Below are positions 63,001-64,000 of a stretch of 64,000 nucleotides of DNA, one piece after another. The translations under genes were made by a program, and so were the position numbers. Location of the stretch: the NCBI RefSeq assembly GCF_051020975.1, contig NC_135044.1, forward strand, positions 8,124,501-8,188,500, given 5' to 3'. This stretch comes from Osmia lignaria lignaria. Lineage: Eukaryota > Arthropoda > Insecta > Hymenoptera > Megachilidae. The notes below the pieces were generated by a model. That model was not told where the DNA came from. It ran no database searches and saw nothing but the letters and a program-made list of their open reading frames with translations. Positions within the stretch are counted from its first letter, which is position 1. Every line of letters starts with the position of its first letter.

Positions 63001-63917
63001 ATGACCTTTTGCAAGAGTGCAATTAACTCATTAACAAAGTCAAGATTTGTTTGGAGTATTGTGAAGCAACGTGCAATTATTTGTTATAAGGAAAATAATT
63101 TGTATGCAATTGAAATGAATGAAAGGGTTCGGTATCTTCCATCAACTGGCAAAGGAATAATGTGCTTAACGAGGAATCACAGCACACCCACAACTCCACA
63201 CGATTTCTAACAAGATTGAATCAGTTTACCCAGCACTTCAGGGATTACTTATCGGATAAATCAACGTAATCGCATTTAACGCTAATGTTTAACGTTTGAC
63301 ACGACCGCATTCAACCGTGCAAGGCAGAGCTTTAAAAATAGAAGTCGAAGAAATACCTTTTTGACCTCGATCACCTTTTTCGCCCTTCGAACCGATCTGT
63401 TCCGGATTCTCTGGAGGACCTGGTGATAAAGTATCACGATAGTCGCTGATGTTTCCAGGTGGGCCAGGTGGACCTGGTGAACCTGGATACCCTCGTGGTC
63501 CTGGTAATCCTTGGTCTCCTTTCAGTCCTGCAAAGCCCATATCTCCCTGACGGAAATCGGAAAGAATATAAACATCGAAAATAAAACATCAAATCAGCAC
63601 GCAATAAAGCAATTAAATAATAAACTCACTCTTTCTCCGATTTCCCCTTTAGCTCCAGGTGGTCCAATTGGACCGATCGATCCTTTTGGGCCTGGACTGC
63701 CAGGGAATCCCCGAGCACCAGTAATACCTTGCGGACCCTACAAAATAATAGTGACAATGTATAATAAACGAAATGAAATGCTTGTAATTATGTGTTTTTG
63801 AAGACGTACTATTTTGCCTTCTGCCCCAACGGGGCCAGGTAAACCAGAGCGTCCAGGTAAACCGGGTTCTCCCACTGGTCCGGGTGGTCCAGGTAATCCT
63901 GTTAGACCAGGCAAGCC
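60003..63917 (-). CDS. Non-fibrillar collagen chain with interrupted Gly-X-Y, 3' part only (N-terminus beyond the right edge)
   Basis: Secreted or membrane-linked triple-helix protein. Exons in transcript order: 63917-63810, 63737-63630, 63546-63357, 62501-62295, 62220-62060, 61997-61845, 61783-61586, 61517-61316, then 61126-61025 and/or 60788-60687 (see separate entries), 60506-60339, 60263-60195, 60121-60003 (stop TAA at 60005-60003). About 594 residues with one of the two cassettes. Nearly all residues are Gly-X-Y, rich in GPPGPPG and GLPG. Interruptions: GNISDYRDTLSPGP (with an N-glycosylation site), GLSDILG, and DGDMLNTNNVLETIG. Cys residues occur in GEPCQDG, in the non-collagen linker ITDSEIRDICASVLR, and in the C-terminal tail GFCELCNYPNANYL, suggesting disulfide-linked chains. 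The ICASVL linker and short Cys-bearing C-terminus resemble FACIT- or transmembrane-type collagens, not basement-membrane collagen IV (no NC1 domain) and not multiplexin (no endostatin). Which type cannot be settled without the N-terminus. Confidence 0.9.
60687..60788 (-). other. Collagen cassette exon B (EQLKELTEGLRGLPG...)
   Basis: 102-nt exon, acceptor TCACAG|AGCAGCTG, donor CCCAG|GTACC, entering and leaving in phase 1. It encodes a short heptad-like EQLKELTEGLR followed by GLPGLPGLARQGHSG... and GTQGIP. It is homologous to the upstream 102-nt exon at 61126-61025. Its join to the next exon (60506) keeps Gly-X-Y (GIP-GDP-GPP). Confidence 0.75.
60780..60956 (-). other. Open frame with a membrane helix inside a collagen intron
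   Basis: From ATG 60956-60954 a 58-codon frame reads MVTGFWYLFTKSRHIR, then a 21-residue hydrophobic run (ISLMFLIVIANIIM, then VIIVIVL), then PRVTLNYTNKDDG, and stops at 60780. Basic residues before and an Asn-glycosylation site (NYT) after the helix would fit a type II membrane protein. It is also in frame with, and continues from, cassette exon A. No in-phase donor to downstream collagen was found. Could be an alternative end, an alternative start, or chance. Confidence 0.25.
61025..61126 (-). other. Collagen cassette exon A (EQMTEMATLMQGPPG...)
   Basis: 102-nt exon, acceptor TACAG|AGCAGATG, donor CCCAG|GTATACC, phase 1 at both ends. It encodes EQMTEMATLMQ then GPPGPPGRGRPGRPG. Joined directly to the exon at 60506 it preserves Gly-X-Y (GRP-GDP-GPP), whereas joining it to cassette B gives GRP-EQLKEL, an interruption. 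Confidence 0.75.
62502..63356 (-). other. Longest collagen intron
   Basis: 855 bp with no further Gly-X-Y exon visible. The plus-strand frame at 62971-63210 has no support. Confidence 0.6.
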
Positions 63918-64000
63918 CTTAACAAAGAAAATTTTATTGCTCTTCAGAGCAAGAATTATTTTAAAAATAATTTCCTTTGTATCGTCAATTGTATTAGTGC

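Noticed and set aside
1..64000. Search for a prokaryote-like or viral system, tRNA genes and CRISPR-like arrays
   Set aside because: No interspaced repeats, no recognisable tRNA cloverleaf and no viral or transposase protein were seen. The window is conventional insect genes plus small non-coding elements.

Overview
The window is nuclear DNA of an insect and holds eleven multi-exon or intronless protein genes. Introns have GT-AG borders, non-coding DNA is AT-rich, every gene is single-copy and conserved across animals, and there are short hairpin elements with ACAGGGTG ends. I read these ends, plus a CCTAA telomere-like tract, as pointing to Hymenoptera, possibly a bee. The species-level guess is inference from memory of such genomes, not proven here. 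All exon borders were worked out by hand from reading frames, splice sites and phase. For every gene the exon lengths sum to an intact frame.

Layout, left to right: RpS6 (+, 97-1584). A 4.6 kb gene-free stretch with small repeats follows. Then a nuclear protein with a chromo-barrel-like fold (-, 6177-8566, upstream 5'UTR exon near 9.3 kb); ETFB (+, 10383-11444); UBASH3/TULA-type phosphatase (-, 12317-14619); a gene-poor 3.2 kb with a small inverted-repeat element; blistered/serum response factor (-, 17859-29793, introns up to 7 kb); Mediator subunit MED29/intersex (-, 31118-31684); SMC2 of condensin (+, 32313-36067); RPS6KC1, a PX-MIT-pseudokinase protein (-, 36202-39301); an LRRC9-like leucine-rich repeat protein in 16 exons (-, 40142-44646); dystrobrevin in 16 coding exons (-, 46664-54354); a 5.6 kb gap; and the 3' half of a Cys-containing non-fibrillar collagen (-, 60003 to beyond the right edge).

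Most neighbours are functionally unrelated housekeeping or developmental genes. MED29 and SMC2 start head to head 628 bp apart and may share a promoter. SMC2 and RPS6KC1 end tail to tail 134 bp apart.

The most interesting points are: (1) two tandem, equally long (102 nt), phase-matched, homologous collagen exons that look like alternative or mutually exclusive cassettes, with an open frame encoding a membrane helix between them; (2) a 107-codon Pro/Gly/His-rich open frame running through the strong donor after the SRF core, a possible second C-terminus of blistered; (3) a 77-bp hairpin whose arms each carry a CTCF-like GCGCC(A/C)CCT-type core; (4) a telomere-like insertion with 11-bp flanking repeats inside the MED29/SMC2 promoter; (5) hairpin MITE-like elements. 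I found no CRISPR, phage, virus or bacterial-type defence system.
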